Assembly: GCA_025451535.1 (NCBI GenBank)
Contig: JANWKE010000103.1
Span: forward strand, 1-57,590
Direction: 5' to 3'
DNA: 57,590 nt
Origin: Verrucomicrobiia bacterium
GTDB taxonomy: Bacteria > Verrucomicrobiota > Verrucomicrobiia > Limisphaerales > UBA11358
The notes below the pieces were generated by a model, which was not told the origin of the DNA, did no database searches, and saw nothing but the letters and a program-made list of their open reading frames with translations. A program made the position numbers and the translations under genes. Below are positions 17,314 through 29,700 of this stretch, piece after piece; position 1 is the stretch's first letter, and each line of letters opens with the position of its first letter.

Positions 17314-18162
17314 TCAGCGACGGCGCGCAACGAGTGCGACAAGACCGATAGCCAAAAAACCGAACACCGAGGGTTCAGGCACCATCTGCAGAGCAACATC
17401 TTGAGGCGCCTGGAACCCGCTGCCAATGGTGGTTCTGGCTCCGGCGGGAGTAAATTCATAAATGTTTCCGCTGCCATCGGCCACGTATAGATTGCCCGCA
17501 GGGCTGAATTCCATCCCCCCAGCATTGTCCAACCCGGTGGCAAAGGTGCTTTGCACGCCACCTGGCGTGTATTCGAGAATGTCCCCACTGCCATCGGACA
17601 CAAACACGTTGCCCGAGCTATTGACAGCCACTCCATTCGCGTATGATATACCAGAGGCAAAAGTGCTCTGCGCTCCAGTTGGCGTGATTTTAGTAATGCT
17701 GCCGCTACCGTAATCAACCACGAACAGGTTGCCCGCGCTGTCAAAGGCCATTCGATTTGGATCTGACAAGCCGGAAGCAAAGGTGCTTTGCACGCCACTC
17801 GGAGAATATTCGTAAATGTTGCCGCCGACGAAATCCGTCACATACAGGTCGCCTGCGCTGTTAAAAGCCAGCCCATGCGCGTAAAACGGCACGGTGGTAA
17901 ATGTGCTTCTAACCCCGCCAGGTGTAAATTCATAGATGTTGCCGCTGCCGTCATCCGATACGAAGAGATTTCCGGCGCTATTAAAAGCTACCCCGTATGG
18001 ATTATTCAATCCGGAGGCAAAGGTGCTTTGCACGCCGCCTGCACTAATTTCACCAATTGTGTTCGCAGAGTAATCCGGCACAAATACGTTTTGTGCGCTG
18101 ACTACATTGATGATGTTCAGGGCTAAAATACCCGCAAGTGATATGAATAGATTTCTTTTCAT
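17314..18162 (-). CDS. PEP-CTERM protein with six-bladed NHL/SMP-30-like propeller
   Basis: A 282-residue exported protein: signal peptide MKRNLFISLAGILALNIINV followed by SAQNVFVPD, about six repeats of roughly 40 residues (core NIYEFTPGGVRSTF...GLAFNSAGDLYV), and a C-terminal sorting tag VPEPSVFGFLAIGLV plus ARRR. The PEP-CTERM tag directs proteins to exosortase, which cleaves and anchors them at the envelope; no exosortase gene is in this window. Repeats of this kind fold as beta propellers that bind ligands or polysaccharide. It is a close paralogue of the gene at 19506-20372, with the same order of domains. The repeats are visible in the DNA as near copies every 117-120 bp. Confidence 0.88.
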   Translation of the reverse strand: MKRNLFISLAGILALNIINVVSAQNVFVPDYSANTIGEISAGGVQSTFASGLNNPYGVAFNSAGNLFVSDDGSGNIYEFTPGGVRSTFTTVPFYAHGLAFNSAGDLYVTDFVGGNIYEYSPSGVQSTFASGLSDPNRMAFDSAGNLFVVDYGSGSITKITPTGAQSTFASGISYANGVAVNSSGNVFVSDGSGDILEYTPGGVQSTFATGLDNAGGMEFSPAGNLYVADGSGNIYEFTPAGARTTIGSGFQAPQDVALQMVPEPSVFGFLAIGLVALVARRR

Positions 18163-18420
18163 GATGAACTCCTTCAGTTTGTTGTTGTCCGTGTTATGTC
18201 GATATGACTCGAAGTAATTTATCTAATTAATAACTCATGAACTGTCAAGCTTAATCATCAGCCACGACAAGCTAAGGCATCTTCATTGATAGGGATCCGG
18301 CGGCGACGCGTCCGGGCAACTGGCGCAGCAGTTGGTCAGGGTCTTCAAAACTGGCCCGCTCCTCGATGACAAATCAGAATGGTTTTGAACGGAACCACGG
18401 ACCGGCGTGCCAATACTTTT

Positions 18421-19173
18421 CTATTCTGGATTGAGAAAGACGACCCCAATTCCAAACCCTCCTTGATTCGGATTCTCAATCATCTCCAAGGTCTTGTACT
18501 TTTGTTGAAGCTCCCGCCAGAATTTATCCACATGGCAGCCCATTTCCGGCGGATGCACGCAAATGTCGTGCAAGGCGACGAACCCGCCGGGCCGGACCAG
18601 GGGCGAATACATTTCAAAGTCCGCTTTGACACCTTCATAGGTGTGGTCACCATCAATAAACAGGAAATCAACGCCTTGTGGCGGAAGAATGGCCTTTAGC
18701 TGTTCGCAGGTGCCGGCGAGATGTGAATCGGCGCGCAATAAATGCAACGACTGCCCCGGTCGGGTGAACCGCTGGTAAATGAACGACCGCCAATACGCAT
18801 ACCCGCCGCCGTGAATACCGCCTGGGAGATCAATGCTGACAATCACGGCTTCGGGTTGAGCCAAAGCGCACCAGGCAACCAAAGTACCTCCATTGGCGGT
18901 GCCGATTTCCACAATGACCTGCGGTTTTCTTTCCTGAACGAGCGTTGCCAATCGCACATATTCGGATCGGATTTGCCCGGGACAAATCAATCCGCCGGCC
19001 GCCTTGAAACTGAAATCCACCACCCCCTCCGGGGAACCGCCTTTGGGTATCCGCAGGCCGAGGAAACAAACGGCCCGGAATAATTGGCCGATGTATTGCA
19101 GAAATTTCCGGAACAAGGAGCCGAAACCTTCCTGTCTGATGGTCTTCAGGGCAATTTTCAGTTCGTATGTCAT
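18421..19173 (-). CDS. Class I SAM-dependent methyltransferase (CmcI/Methyltransf_24-like)
   Basis: A 250-residue protein with a Rossmann-type SAM site: VIVEIGTANGGTLVAWCALA (motif I), IVSIDLPGG (motif II acidic loop), and DFLFIDGDHTYEGVKADFEM with GGFVALHDI, which fits the methyltransferase group that includes CmcI and rhamnosyl O-methyltransferases. The metal/catalytic Asp-His pairs (DGDH, LHDI) are present. The substrate is unknown; surface saccharides are one possibility because it lies between two exported PEP-CTERM proteins. It sits on the same strand as both. A 33-codon open stretch at 18300-18375 downstream has no start and was not called. Confidence 0.85.
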   Translation of the reverse strand: MTYELKIALKTIRQEGFGSLFRKFLQYIGQLFRAVCFLGLRIPKGGSPEGVVDFSFKAAGGLICPGQIRSEYVRLATLVQERKPQVIVEIGTANGGTLVAWCALAQPEAVIVSIDLPGGIHGGGYAYWRSFIYQRFTRPGQSLHLLRADSHLAGTCEQLKAILPPQGVDFLFIDGDHTYEGVKADFEMYSPLVRPGGFVALHDICVHPPEMGCHVDKFWRELQQKYKTLEMIENPNQGGFGIGVVFLNPE

Positions 19174-19505
19174 AAATGGGAAGTCATCCCGGGATGAAAC
19201 AAACGAAAGCGCATTTTATTGGTACGACAACGTTGCCAATACGGATCGTCAATTTGAAGTTCATTCATGACAGAAATTAATCCAGAAAGCAAACCCATTC
19301 GGGCCCTGATTCGAAGCCGGGTAACGTCCTCCAGCGTGCTTTCCTTTTCAACGTTTCCAGGAAGCCATAAGTTTTTCATTGGATGGAGATCCACAAAATC
19401 TGCGAGTACCGCAGAGCATGGAAACCATAACACAGGCCTTCAAAGTTGAAGGCCTGTTACAAGAGAAAGCCGGAGTGTCGCCGCAGCCGCGGGTTGGCAA
19501 TCGCC
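19174..19505 (-). other. Spacer upstream of the methyltransferase; possible short gene remnant
   Basis: A leftward open frame (19433-19170) reads MKNLWLPGNVEKESTLEDV internally and ends in an ATGA overlap with the methyltransferase start. That overlap would fit a coupled gene, but the sequence is not one I recognise. It may be a decayed gene end. The rest of the spacer holds the hairpin at 19433-19456. Confidence 0.25.
19433..19456 (-). terminator. Probable terminator of the second PEP-CTERM gene
   Basis: CAGGCCTTCA (19433-19442) and TGAAGGCCTG (19447-19456) form a perfect 10-bp stem with a 4-nt loop, 50 bp past the stop of the leftward PEP-CTERM gene. Read leftward it is followed by TGTTATGGTTT, a weak T-rich tail. 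Confidence 0.6.
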
Positions 19506-20372
19506 TTATCCCCGACGGCGCAAGCCGAACAGCACGAAGGTGCCCATTCCAAGCATCGCCCAAGCTGAAGGTTCAGGTACGGGTTGGACGGCCAATCCGA
19601 GAGGACCATTCAACCCGGAAGCAAAGGTACTTTGTGCTCCCCCCGGTTTAATTTCCGTGATGTAGCCGTTGGCGTTGTTGAAGTTCAGCACGAAGAGATC
19701 GCCCGTGGCATCGAAGGCCAGACCAACAGGCTGATTCATACCAGAAGCGAAGGTGCTTTGTGTTCCGCCTGGCGTGAATTCGTAGATATTGCTGTTGAAA
19801 TTGTCATCCCCTACCAAAAGATCACCTGAACTGGTAAAGGTCAACCCGACAGAATACAATCCGGCGGCGAAGATGCTTTGCGTTCCGCCCGGCGTGATTT
19901 TATAAACACCGTTCCCACCGACAGTCGCCGCAAACAAATCGCCGGAGCTGCTAAAGGCCAGACCAGCCAAGCCATTAAAGCCTGAGGAAAAGGTGCTTTG
20001 CATTCCACCTGGCGTAATTTCAGTGATGGAGCCATTGCCGTAGTTTGCCACAAACAGATCGCCGGCACTGTTAAAGGCAAGCCCACGAGGCGCATTCAAC
20101 CCGGAGGCAAACGTGCTTCGCACTCCCCCTGGCGTAAATTCATAAATATTACCGCTACCGTAATCTGACTCGAATAAGTCGCCCGCGTTGTTAAAGGCCA
20201 ATCCAGCCGGGCCATTCAACCCGGAGGCAAACGTGCTTTGTACTCCGCCCGACGTAAACGCATAAATATTGCCGCTGTTGTAATCCGCTACATACACGTT
20301 TTGGGCCGTGATTATACCGGGGACGCTTAAAGCCAGCAAAGTTGCAATTGATATGGATAAGTTTGTTTTCAT
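19506..20372 (-). CDS. PEP-CTERM protein with six-bladed NHL/SMP-30-like propeller (paralogue)
   Basis: A 288-residue paralogue of 17314-18162. It has a signal peptide (MKTNLSISIATLLALSVPGI, then TAQNVYVADY), six 40-residue repeats with the core NIYEFTPGGVRSTFASGLN, APRGLAFNSAGDLFVANY, and a PEP-CTERM tail VPEPSAWAMLGMGTFVLFG plus LRRRG. The first two repeats are nearly identical to each other, which suggests recent internal duplication. Its neighbour and paralogue two genes away suggests tandem duplication with a methyltransferase caught between. Likely an exosortase-processed envelope protein; the ligand is unknown. Confidence 0.88.
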   Translation of the reverse strand: MKTNLSISIATLLALSVPGIITAQNVYVADYNSGNIYAFTSGGVQSTFASGLNGPAGLAFNNAGDLFESDYGSGNIYEFTPGGVRSTFASGLNAPRGLAFNSAGDLFVANYGNGSITEITPGGMQSTFSSGFNGLAGLAFSSSGDLFAATVGGNGVYKITPGGTQSIFAAGLYSVGLTFTSSGDLLVGDDNFNSNIYEFTPGGTQSTFASGMNQPVGLAFDATGDLFVLNFNNANGYITEIKPGGAQSTFASGLNGPLGLAVQPVPEPSAWAMLGMGTFVLFGLRRRG

Positions 20373-20701
20373 AATGAATTCCTGAAGTTTACCGTTGATT
20401 ATAGCTTGTTAAGCCGAAGTGAACGCCTTGAAGGTTACATGAAAAATCGCCTGCTTGTCAAGCTTGAACAAATCGAACCCAACTGAAGAGTGGACCTCAC
20501 ACCAATCGCGGAAGAATGTGAATCCGCGCCGAAGCCTGGTAAAAGTTGCACGAAGGAGGTTGTCCAGAACGGATGGCTTTAGGACAAAAACAATTAACTA
20601 TAAATGAATGGAATTGTTCTCGCCGCGCCGTCGCAGCGGCCGCAATGCCCAAAATAGGGAAGTAATCCCGCAAAGCGGGACTTTCCCTCCCCATCACCCC
20701 G
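20373..20701. other. Intergenic stretch without a gene
   Basis: This 329-bp spacer separates the giant protease-lyase gene from the PEP-CTERM gene, both leftward. I see the terminator hairpin at 20657-20687 and an AT-richer part at 20373-20470 just upstream of the PEP-CTERM start that may hold its promoter. Short open frames here look random. Confidence 0.5.
20657..20687 (-). terminator. Terminator of the giant protease-lyase gene
   Basis: TCCCGC (20666-20671) and GCGGGA (20675-20680) form the inner stem around AAA; GGGAAG and CTTTCCC extend it outward. It lies 15-45 bp past the stop, and a TTACTT tail follows the inner stem in the leftward direction. Confidence 0.6.
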
Positions 20702-23700
20702 CTAATGCTCGAGGAGCCGGAAGAATTTCGGGGCGGTGGCCGGGCCGGTCTGGTTGGTGTCGGTAAAGGTATACACGCCGTTGCTCAAGCCCAGCACGGG
20801 ATTGGCCAGGACGGTCCAGCTCGCCAGCGGCAATCCGAGGTTCGTCGTCCAGAGCACCGCATACTGGTAATTCGTCGGCGCCACCCACTGGAACCGGACG
20901 GCACTGCCAATGATCGCGGTGTTGATGATGGTCAACGTCTGCGGAATGGGCGTCGCATAGGGATATTCGACGAGCCGGTAGAATTTCAGCGGCCCCCACC
21001 CGCCCGTCTGCGAGCCGTCATCCAGATACTGGAAGATGCCATCCGCCGCGTTGGTGGGCGACAGGACACCCGACCACGTCAGGACGACATTGGGGACGGT
21101 GTGCCACGCTATCGCCGGCGCGAGGTTCGTCGCCCATTCCACCTGGAACTGATAATTCGTCGGCGCGACCCATTTTAACAGGACGGCATTGGTCCCGTTG
21201 ATGTTCGTGACCGTGATGCTGGAGATGGACGGCGGATTGGTGGACGCGTAAGCAAAATTCACCTGGAAGGAAAACACTACGTTGCTGGTGCCCAGACTTT
21301 GCACGCCGAGATAATAATTTGCGCCCGGCACGAGCGGCGGCACGGAACTGGCCGTGAGCACAAAGGTGCCGCTGGTCACGTTGGACAACATCAGCACGTC
21401 ACCCGCATTGGTGTTGCCGGTGGGCTGGGTGGCCTGGTTGAACCATACGTCCACCGGCCCGCTGGCGAAGAGCAGCAGATTGGTCGCCGCCATGGCGCCG
21501 GTCGGCACGCTCACCGTCAACGGCGCTATGGTCCCGGACACCACGACATTGGTGATGGGCGCCGAATTTGTAATCGGTGCGGCAATGAAATTGGCCAGTA
21601 TCCGGTAGAATTTGGCGGACGGCCATCCCCCCGTGAGCGAGCCGTCGTCAAACCAGGAATAATGCCCGAAGGGCGGGATGTAGGTGACATTGATGACCGG
21701 GTTCACGACCGAGTTCCACGGAACCACCGGCACGAGATTGGTCTTCCATTGGATGGTGTATTGATAGTTGGTCGGGCCGCTCCACTGTACCAGGAAGCCG
21801 TTGGTCCCGTTGATGTTCGTCTGCGTGATGGTGGGACCGCTTATGTTGGTGATGACCGATAACAGGGTGAAATCCACCTCCACCCCGAAGTTCACAGCGG
21901 TCCCGCCCGTGTTTTGCACGCCGAGATAATAGGTCCCGCCCTGAACAATATTGGTCGGTACCGAGGTGGTGCTCAACGCGGAACTGCCGCCGGTCGAGGA
22001 GGACAGCAACGTGTAGTCGCCGATGTTGGTTCCGGTCGGGAAACCAACTCCGCTAAACAACAGGTTCACCGGCCCGCTGGCGAACAACAGCCGGTTCGTC
22101 GCAAACAGCGCATTCGTGGGCACCTTGACGAGGTAATAGAAGACGCTGTTGGCGGGCACCGTGTTCGTCGCCGAGTTCGACGCTGATTTAGCACTTGTGA
22201 GCAGCACCGAACTATAGGTGATGTTCGTGATGCTGACCATCACGCTGACCGTCACGTCAAAATGATTGCTGGTGACCAGATTGGTGGCGCTGAAACCGAA
22301 CGAGGCAAAACCGAAGAAGCCGTTCGTAGGCATGAACGTGGCCGTGTGGCGGTCTATCCCCAGGCTCACGGTACCGTTGGTGCCGTTGGTCACACCGAAG
22401 CCCCAGTTGCCGGTCCGGCCGACAATTGCATAAAGATCCACATCCACCGGCGTGTTCGAAACGGTCAAGGCATGCGGCGCAGCCAGCCAATTGATGTAAT
22501 GTTCCAAATCCGTGTAGCCATCGGGGTTCAGGTGATTATTGTTAGGCAGGGCCGGATCCATGCTGGTTTCTCCCAGCGCCGCCAGTGTAATTTCCCAGTA
22601 ATCGGGTATGCCATCTCCATCGCCGTCCAGCGCTTGCGGCGCGGAATCGAGGACCGGCCAGGGATTAACCCCGACGAGGTTCGAGACTCCCTGGGACTGC
22701 CAATACGTCCCGGCGCCCGTGTAGCCGGAATAAGTGGCCTCGGAATTGGTGATGAGGTAAACGCCCGAAAAACGGTTTGAGCTGATGAAGTCAACGATCC
22801 GGCCGCTCTTGTTACGGACGCCGGTGACGATGTTGGTGTCCACCGAGTCGCGCAACAAGTACGTGCCGGCCGCCGAGGCGCCCGCCACCGTGTCACCCGC
22901 AAAAGCCAGTACCTGCTCATAAGATTGCGGCGGGTTGGTATAGGTGATGGGAATTCCCGGCAGTGGCGTCGGAGCGGCCAATTGTGTAAACGCGCCGTTG
23001 AACATACCCCAGCCGGTATCGGTGCCGTTGAGCAGGTTCGTATTGGCATTATTGTCTATGAAGTTCGTACCCTGATAAATCTGCGTGTCCGCAGCATTGG
23101 GGACGTTGGCCTGGAAAGCGATGTTGGGATTGGCCGTGGTGTTGCTGCCGGCGATGAAATAATTGCCGACATAATTGAGGAAATTGGTGTAGCCGCCCGG
23201 GTTGTTGGCCGAGTCGTCCTCGTTGTAGCCGGCGAAAATGCCCCAGTTGCACACCACGTTATTAATGAAATCGAGTTGGATGTCATCACCCGGACGCGGG
23301 TTGCGGCTGTAGTTGTCCGCGTAAAGGTTGTGGTAATAGCCCACCGCACCGGAGCCGTATCGCAGCAGCGAGCCATAGCCATGAGCCTGGAATCCGGGGG
23401 CGCCGCTGTCCATGTAATGGGCCGAACGGTTGAGCGGTTGGGCGATGACGGACCACTGCACACTGATGTTGGTGGAATGCGTCGTGGACAAGGCCTCATC
23501 AATGCTCCAGGCCGCTGAGATATGGTCAGCAATGGAATTGGTGACGCCAACGAAATGGAACGAATCGTCCTGGAAGAGTGGACTGTTGATGTCGCCCGGA
23601 CGGCAGCGCAGGAAACGCACCACGACGTCGTGGGTGTCCTGGACTGAGGTCGTGTATCCCTGAATAGTGATGCCGTCACCCGGCGCTGTCTGGCCGGCGA

Positions 23701-26700
23701 TGGTGAGATAGGGATCGTTGATCTTAAGGTCCGAAAGCAGGTTGATGGTGCCGGAAACATCAAAGACGATGGTGCGGCTGCCGAAGGTATTGGTGATGCC
23801 GTAGCGCAAGCTGCCCGGTCCGCCGTCGTTCACGTTGATGACGTGATAAACGTCGCCGCCGCGGCCGCCAATGGCCGGGCCGCCCGGGCCGCCCGCACCG
23901 GGGAAGGCCGGTAGACCGTTGGTAAAGACCACCAGGACCTGGAAAATGTCCGTCGCCGTCAACAGATTTGCGTCGGTGACAACGTTGGTGAAGGTATAGA
24001 CCGCGGGCGCCTGATTGGTCGTGGGCGTCCAGGTGATGACGCCGTTGGTGTCAATGGCCGGTATCGGGCCGTTGGTCACCGTGCTGGTCAACGTGTAGGT
24101 ATAAGGCATGGTTCCGCCCGAGGCAGCATTCGTCACGGTAAACAACTGGCCGGCGATGGCGATTTGTTCGGGAAGTGCCGGCAGAGTCAGAGGATTCGGG
24201 TTGAAGATATTGCTGCCGACGGTCACATAATTGAACCGCAACTGCCAGCTCAGGAGCAACGGCGCCGGATTGGTAGCGCCAACACGATCGTCCTGGACTT
24301 CCAGCGTCCACGTGCCCAAGGCGTCCAATCCGTCAAACGTGTCCAGCGATTGCTCGGGCAGATAGAAAGAGTTTTGAGCGGCCGCTACATTTACCGCATC
24401 CAAAAGTACACCGCTGGCGGAAGGAGTTTGAGCCTGAAACGTCAACGTGGTCAAAGGAGCCGTCGCGGTAAAGACAAACGAGGTTGTTTGCCACCAGAGA
24501 CCATTTAGCCAGCTGTTCGACGTACTGGTGGCAGTGACGGAAGCCAATGGGTTGCCGTTGATCAGAACCTGGGCGACCGGAGGACCGGGGCTGGAAGGGT
24601 TGGGGGTAAAGGCAAAGCTGAGTGTATAGGTTTTGCCCACTGTCGTAGGAATGTTGGTGGAAATTGCTCCGGGCCGACTGCCGTTCAAATCCAACATATA
24701 GTTTCCTTCGTAGGCTATGGTGCCGGCCCCGTATTGTGTGTTGGTAAAGACTTCAACATCCGCGGAATCCACATGCCAGCCGTCACAAAAATAAGTTCCA
24801 GCCGGGTATAAATTGTACGTGGACGGGCTGTTTTCAAAAGAGTTATGCCACACGTTTAATGAATTGCTTGTCGAATTGCCGGAAGTTCCCGAAAACGGCG
24901 GCACGGCGAATTTGATGGGCGTGGTGGTCAGGTTCGTGTTCTCGGTAAACACCAGGTAATTGTAATTGGTCTGCACGGACACCACACTCGCGGCGTCCAG
25001 CAACATGCCCGGCTCAATGCCTTGAATCTGCAAAGGCGTGCTGCTGCCGGTGGCTTTAAACAAAACCGTATAAGTCTGCCAGGTGGTGTTGTTGCCGAAG
25101 ATGTTGGTCGTAACCCCATTGAGGCTGACCTGCGCCTCGGCCAGGGACAGGGGCGGAGATGCAGGATATTCGGTGGGATCAAATTTGCCGGCCATGCCAT
25201 TCTGGTAAACAGCCTGGATTTCAGAGTCGGACAACGCCCGGTCGTAGATACTCATCTCATCCATTCCCCCTGCAAACACGGCATTAGGGCTGGCCACCGA
25301 GTTAAACGTCGTCCGAGCACCAAACAAAAGGTTGGGATAAGTCATTAATGGTGTGAAACTTCCCAAGTTAGTCTGCATCACCATGAGACCGTTATGATAC
25401 AAAGCCGCCACGCCCAACGCCGTGTTATAAGACAATGCCACGTGTTGCCAGCCGTTGGTGGTGACCACTCCGGGAAGGGAATAAAATATATGATCGGTTA
25501 GCGGTCCACTCTTTATATTGACATCATAATTTCCCGGAGCCAGCGAACTGAACCCAAATTGGACACCCACATCTGAACCACTGAAAGTTCCCAAAGCTCT
25601 TTCGTATTCAGCTATGAGCACCGGTCTTGTTAAGATTGTGGGATTAATCCAGCCCTCAATCGTAAACCCGTTTGCCTGTCCAACCGGAAACGTCGGATTG
25701 ACGAGCACAAAGTTGTTAACGCCGTTCAAATTGAACGCACTTGCCACCTCACCATTCGTGAAACCGGTCCCGTTCTCCAACGTGCCAGTGCTGCCGTAAA
25801 CGCTGTCCAATGCGTTGCTTTCTCCGCGCCACCAGCCACCGATAGCCGGCCCGCGATAGGCAAACTTCAAGGTGTAAGTCGCCCCCGGCACCGTCGCCAG
25901 GGTGGCGGAAAGCGTGCCATTGGCCAGCGCAAGCAAATTGGTAGTGCCCGGATACGCTTTGGCCGGGTCGGTCTGAACGCTGACCTGATTGGCCGTTACG
26001 TCCCAACCACCCACGGATTGTCCGGTAACAAAGTCTCCGGTCACTCCTTCAAAGCTGCTGGTCAGTGCAGTATTGGTGGTGACGGTGGTGATGCCGCCTG
26101 CGCCGTTGGGATCGGTGGCCCCGCGGTTTTCCATCAGCAACAACCGCGTTCCGTCGGGACTGATCAAATGGAACACCAGGTCCGAAATCCGCGGATGCGC
26201 CACCGCTATGGCCACGTCCATCCCCGAAATGGTCGCGTTATCCGGCACAAAAATGGAATCGGTCGTCACGGCGTCATCCAGAATCGGGATGGGCGTGTCC
26301 GTGGAATTGTAAATCGTCTGCGCGGGCACAAGCGGCAGGCCAATGATCGCCCAGATGTCCACGGTCTGCGCGGTTATGCTCGGGTTAAAGATACCGACGA
26401 AATATCTTCCCGAGACCAAAGGCGGTCCGAGGGAAACAGAACCGCCCGGTCCGGCCGGACCGGGATTGTTGATGATCGCCATCCCGTCAAAGCTGTTGGT
26501 TGTCGGTTGCGAGCCGAATTTGACATATAACTGGAGCGGCGGTAGGGCACCGGTGAGATTTGTAGCAATAACGGTCAAATTGGTCGCACCGGGCGGCACG
26601 TCCACAAAACCAACCTGCAGGAAACTGTTTGGCGGGACAGTTACGGTTATACCATGTGTCAGATCCTTGTGCGGCTGAATCAGCAGGTTGTAACTGTACA

Positions 26701-29700
26701 CCGAGCCGGTTTGCGTCAGTGAATCGTCCACCTCCGTCAACATCCACACGCCCAGGCCTTCCAGGCCGATGTAACTGTTCAAATTCCCCGGTCCGTCGGA
26801 CGGACGCGTACCCGGCATCGCGCTGCCGACGCTGTCGTCGTAAGGCAGCGAATAAGGTCCGGGCGGGTTGCCAAACGAATCGTGGTTGTTCAAGACATCG
26901 GGATGGGAACCATTGAGCGTCAGCGAGCCGATCAGGTCGCCGAAATTCTGGTGCCAGATGTAATTGGACACGGTGACCTCTCCCACCTCCATCGGATAGA
27001 TGGCGATGCCGAAGACGTATTCCTTGCCCGGCAGGGACGGACTGCCGTCGGGAATGTTCACCGGTATCGGCAGGCCGTTCACCACCTGGTTGCCGTTCTC
27101 CATCTGGCTGAACGGTGTCTGACTGAAAATGGAAATGAAGCCGTATTCGGCCGCCATCTGGTCCTCCGATTTCACACCGATGTAATAAACGTTCGGGATC
27201 CTCGACTGGGAATTGGTGTCCACGACAAATTCCGTGGTGCCGCGCCCCAACGACGCCCCGGCAAAATTGAGGCCAACGGGCGCCCCGACCTGGGTGCCGA
27301 GGACACAATTGGCAATCGCCGCCGGATTCAGGTTCGTAATCGACGGATCGGTGGTCACGTAGAGGTCAATGTCCGCGTCCCGCGAGGCATTCTCCGTGGT
27401 GCCGCCGAAAACGCCCATCCGGGGGACAGCCAGCGTGTCCGGCTCAGGCGCATTGGGATTGAACGTGACAAACGCCGCGTTGGAAAATCCGAACGTATTG
27501 GTGATGACGTAGAAATGCCACTGGTTGGTCATGCCGACGGTCACCTGCCAGCCGTTCGGCCCGAACCCTTCCGGAGCGGCCGGGGTAAACGGAATCGTAT
27601 TCGTGCCCAATAACGGCGAGTTGGCGCCGACGAATTGATTCAGCAACACCTGGTTGTTTCCTGCAATATAAGTGATCAGCTGGTCGCCCGTGGGATTGGA
27701 AACCAACGACGGCGGCGTGGCGGTCACCGTCATCACGTTGGTGGCCTCGCCGCTGCCGCAGGAAATCACCAGCGCGTAATCCTGCACCACGTTGTTCGTT
27801 TGCGCCGTGACCGCGTTGACGTTGACCCGGTAACCCATGACCGTGACGGAGAAATTCGTGCCGGCGCCCAGCGGCAGATAAACGTTCTGCACATTGTTGA
27901 TGGAATCAAAAGTCGGCGGCGTGTTGGTGGCGTGCGGGGAATTGACGGTGCTGGAGGCCGGGAAATCATTGCCGTAATAAACAATCGGATTGGTCGGATT
28001 GCTGTAGTTGGTGACGACCAGGACCAGGTTGTTCACGAGTTTGATGGCGGCGGCGGGGTCGCCGGGCGGGTCCGTCCACGCCAGCGTCACGCGCAGCGGC
28101 AAGGCGTTGGTCGTGGCGACAAAGTAAGTCTGGCTGTCGCCGGTGGCCAGCGCGTTGGTCGGATTCTGGTCCTGAATGTAAGTGGTACAGGCCACGTTGA
28201 GCTGATTGGTAATCCCCGGCGCCAGTGAATCCGGCAGATTGATCAATCCCCAGCCTTCGTAATTAATCGTGTTTTGGGCCTGGAAATTGTAAAAGCCCGT
28301 CGCCCGCGCGCCGTTGACGAGCATTGCCTTGAGCATTGCCGGGCTCGGCAGGGGGCCATAGGCACTGGCATAAAATTCCTGCATCAAGGCCAGCGTGCCC
28401 GATACGGCCGGCGTGGCCATGCTGGTGCCGGTTTCGTAGCGGTAATACGGACCCGGCCCGGTGCTGGCGGGATTGGGTTTGCCAATGTCCAGGTTCAGAT
28501 TGCTCAATACCAGGAAGAAATCTCCGGTGCTGTTGGTCGTGATGACGTCGGTTAATACGTCAAAACTGATCGGGTTCGCCGTATTGTTGCTGACGGCATA
28601 ATTGAAAGCCCCAAGGAAACCTTCCGAGTTGAAGATTTGCTGGAGATATCCGGCCGGAGCATTGGGGTCGCCGGGAATGAACAGAGGGTCATTGGCGCCG
28701 ACGAAATCGTAAAAGGTGGGAGAAGTAAACAAGCCCACATAGATCGGCAAATTGGGGAAGGGAAACGGCGATTGCGCGTTCGGAAAAACATCAATGACCA
28801 ACTGCACCGTGTTGGTGGGCGCGCTGGGAAAGGGACTGGAAAAGGTCGAACCCGGCTGGACGACGATACCGCTGAACGTCTGGATCTGATCATTCGTCGG
28901 GCTTTGGTAGAAATACGTGCCGATGTCCCATTGCTCGGACCGCGTGGAAATGATGAACGTACCCGGCGCGACCACGTCCGGCTTGTACCGGCCGAAAGTG
29001 CCTTCGAGGCCGATGCCCACATTGCCGCGGCTCGAAAATCCCGCCACCCGATAGCTGGTGGAAGTCTCCAGTTTCCATGGCTGGCTGGTGTTGGTGCTGA
29101 GCGTGCCATCGGCGTTGGCCATAATCGTCGTGACCACGTTGGTGATGTTGCGTTGCTCCTGCAGGGCGCCGACCGTGATCACATCCTTGGCCGTGGCGGG
29201 TGATTCGATCGAATCGGCGATGCCGCCGCCGAAATCGCTGTCGTCGCCGCCGTTGCCGGCGTTGCCGGCGGCAAACACAAACAATACCGGTTGCGAACCG
29301 GTCACGAAGGGCAAGGCATCGCGCACCGCCGCGTCATAACTGGCCGCCGCCAAATCGTACGCACTGACGCCTTCATAGACCCAACTGTTGTTGGAAATCA
29401 GCGCGTTGGTCAGCGCCGGCACCTCCTGGAAATACTGGTCGGAAATGATATTGGTGTCCGAGCCGCCTTGAATGCCGCCCACCGAATACAACGTGGCCCC
29501 CGGCGCCATGCCGCGAAATTGAAAATTCGTCCCCGCGCCGTTAAACAATGTGGAACCCGGTGCGTTGGTCACGGTCGTGGATTCCGTTCCGTCACCGGCA
29601 ATGATGCCCGCCACGTGCGTGCCATGACCGTTGGTGTCCACCAGGCTTTGCGGCGCGTCACCGATGACGCCAACAGCACGGCCGTACTGAGCACTGGCGG

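Noticed and set aside
18300-18375. Open leftward stretch VIEERASFEDPDQLLRQLPG
   Set aside because: It has no start codon, is preceded by a stop, and I recognise no family; too little to call a pseudogene.
20497-20697. Short leftward open frame of 66 codons
   Set aside because: It spans the terminator hairpin of the giant gene and has no recognisable feature.
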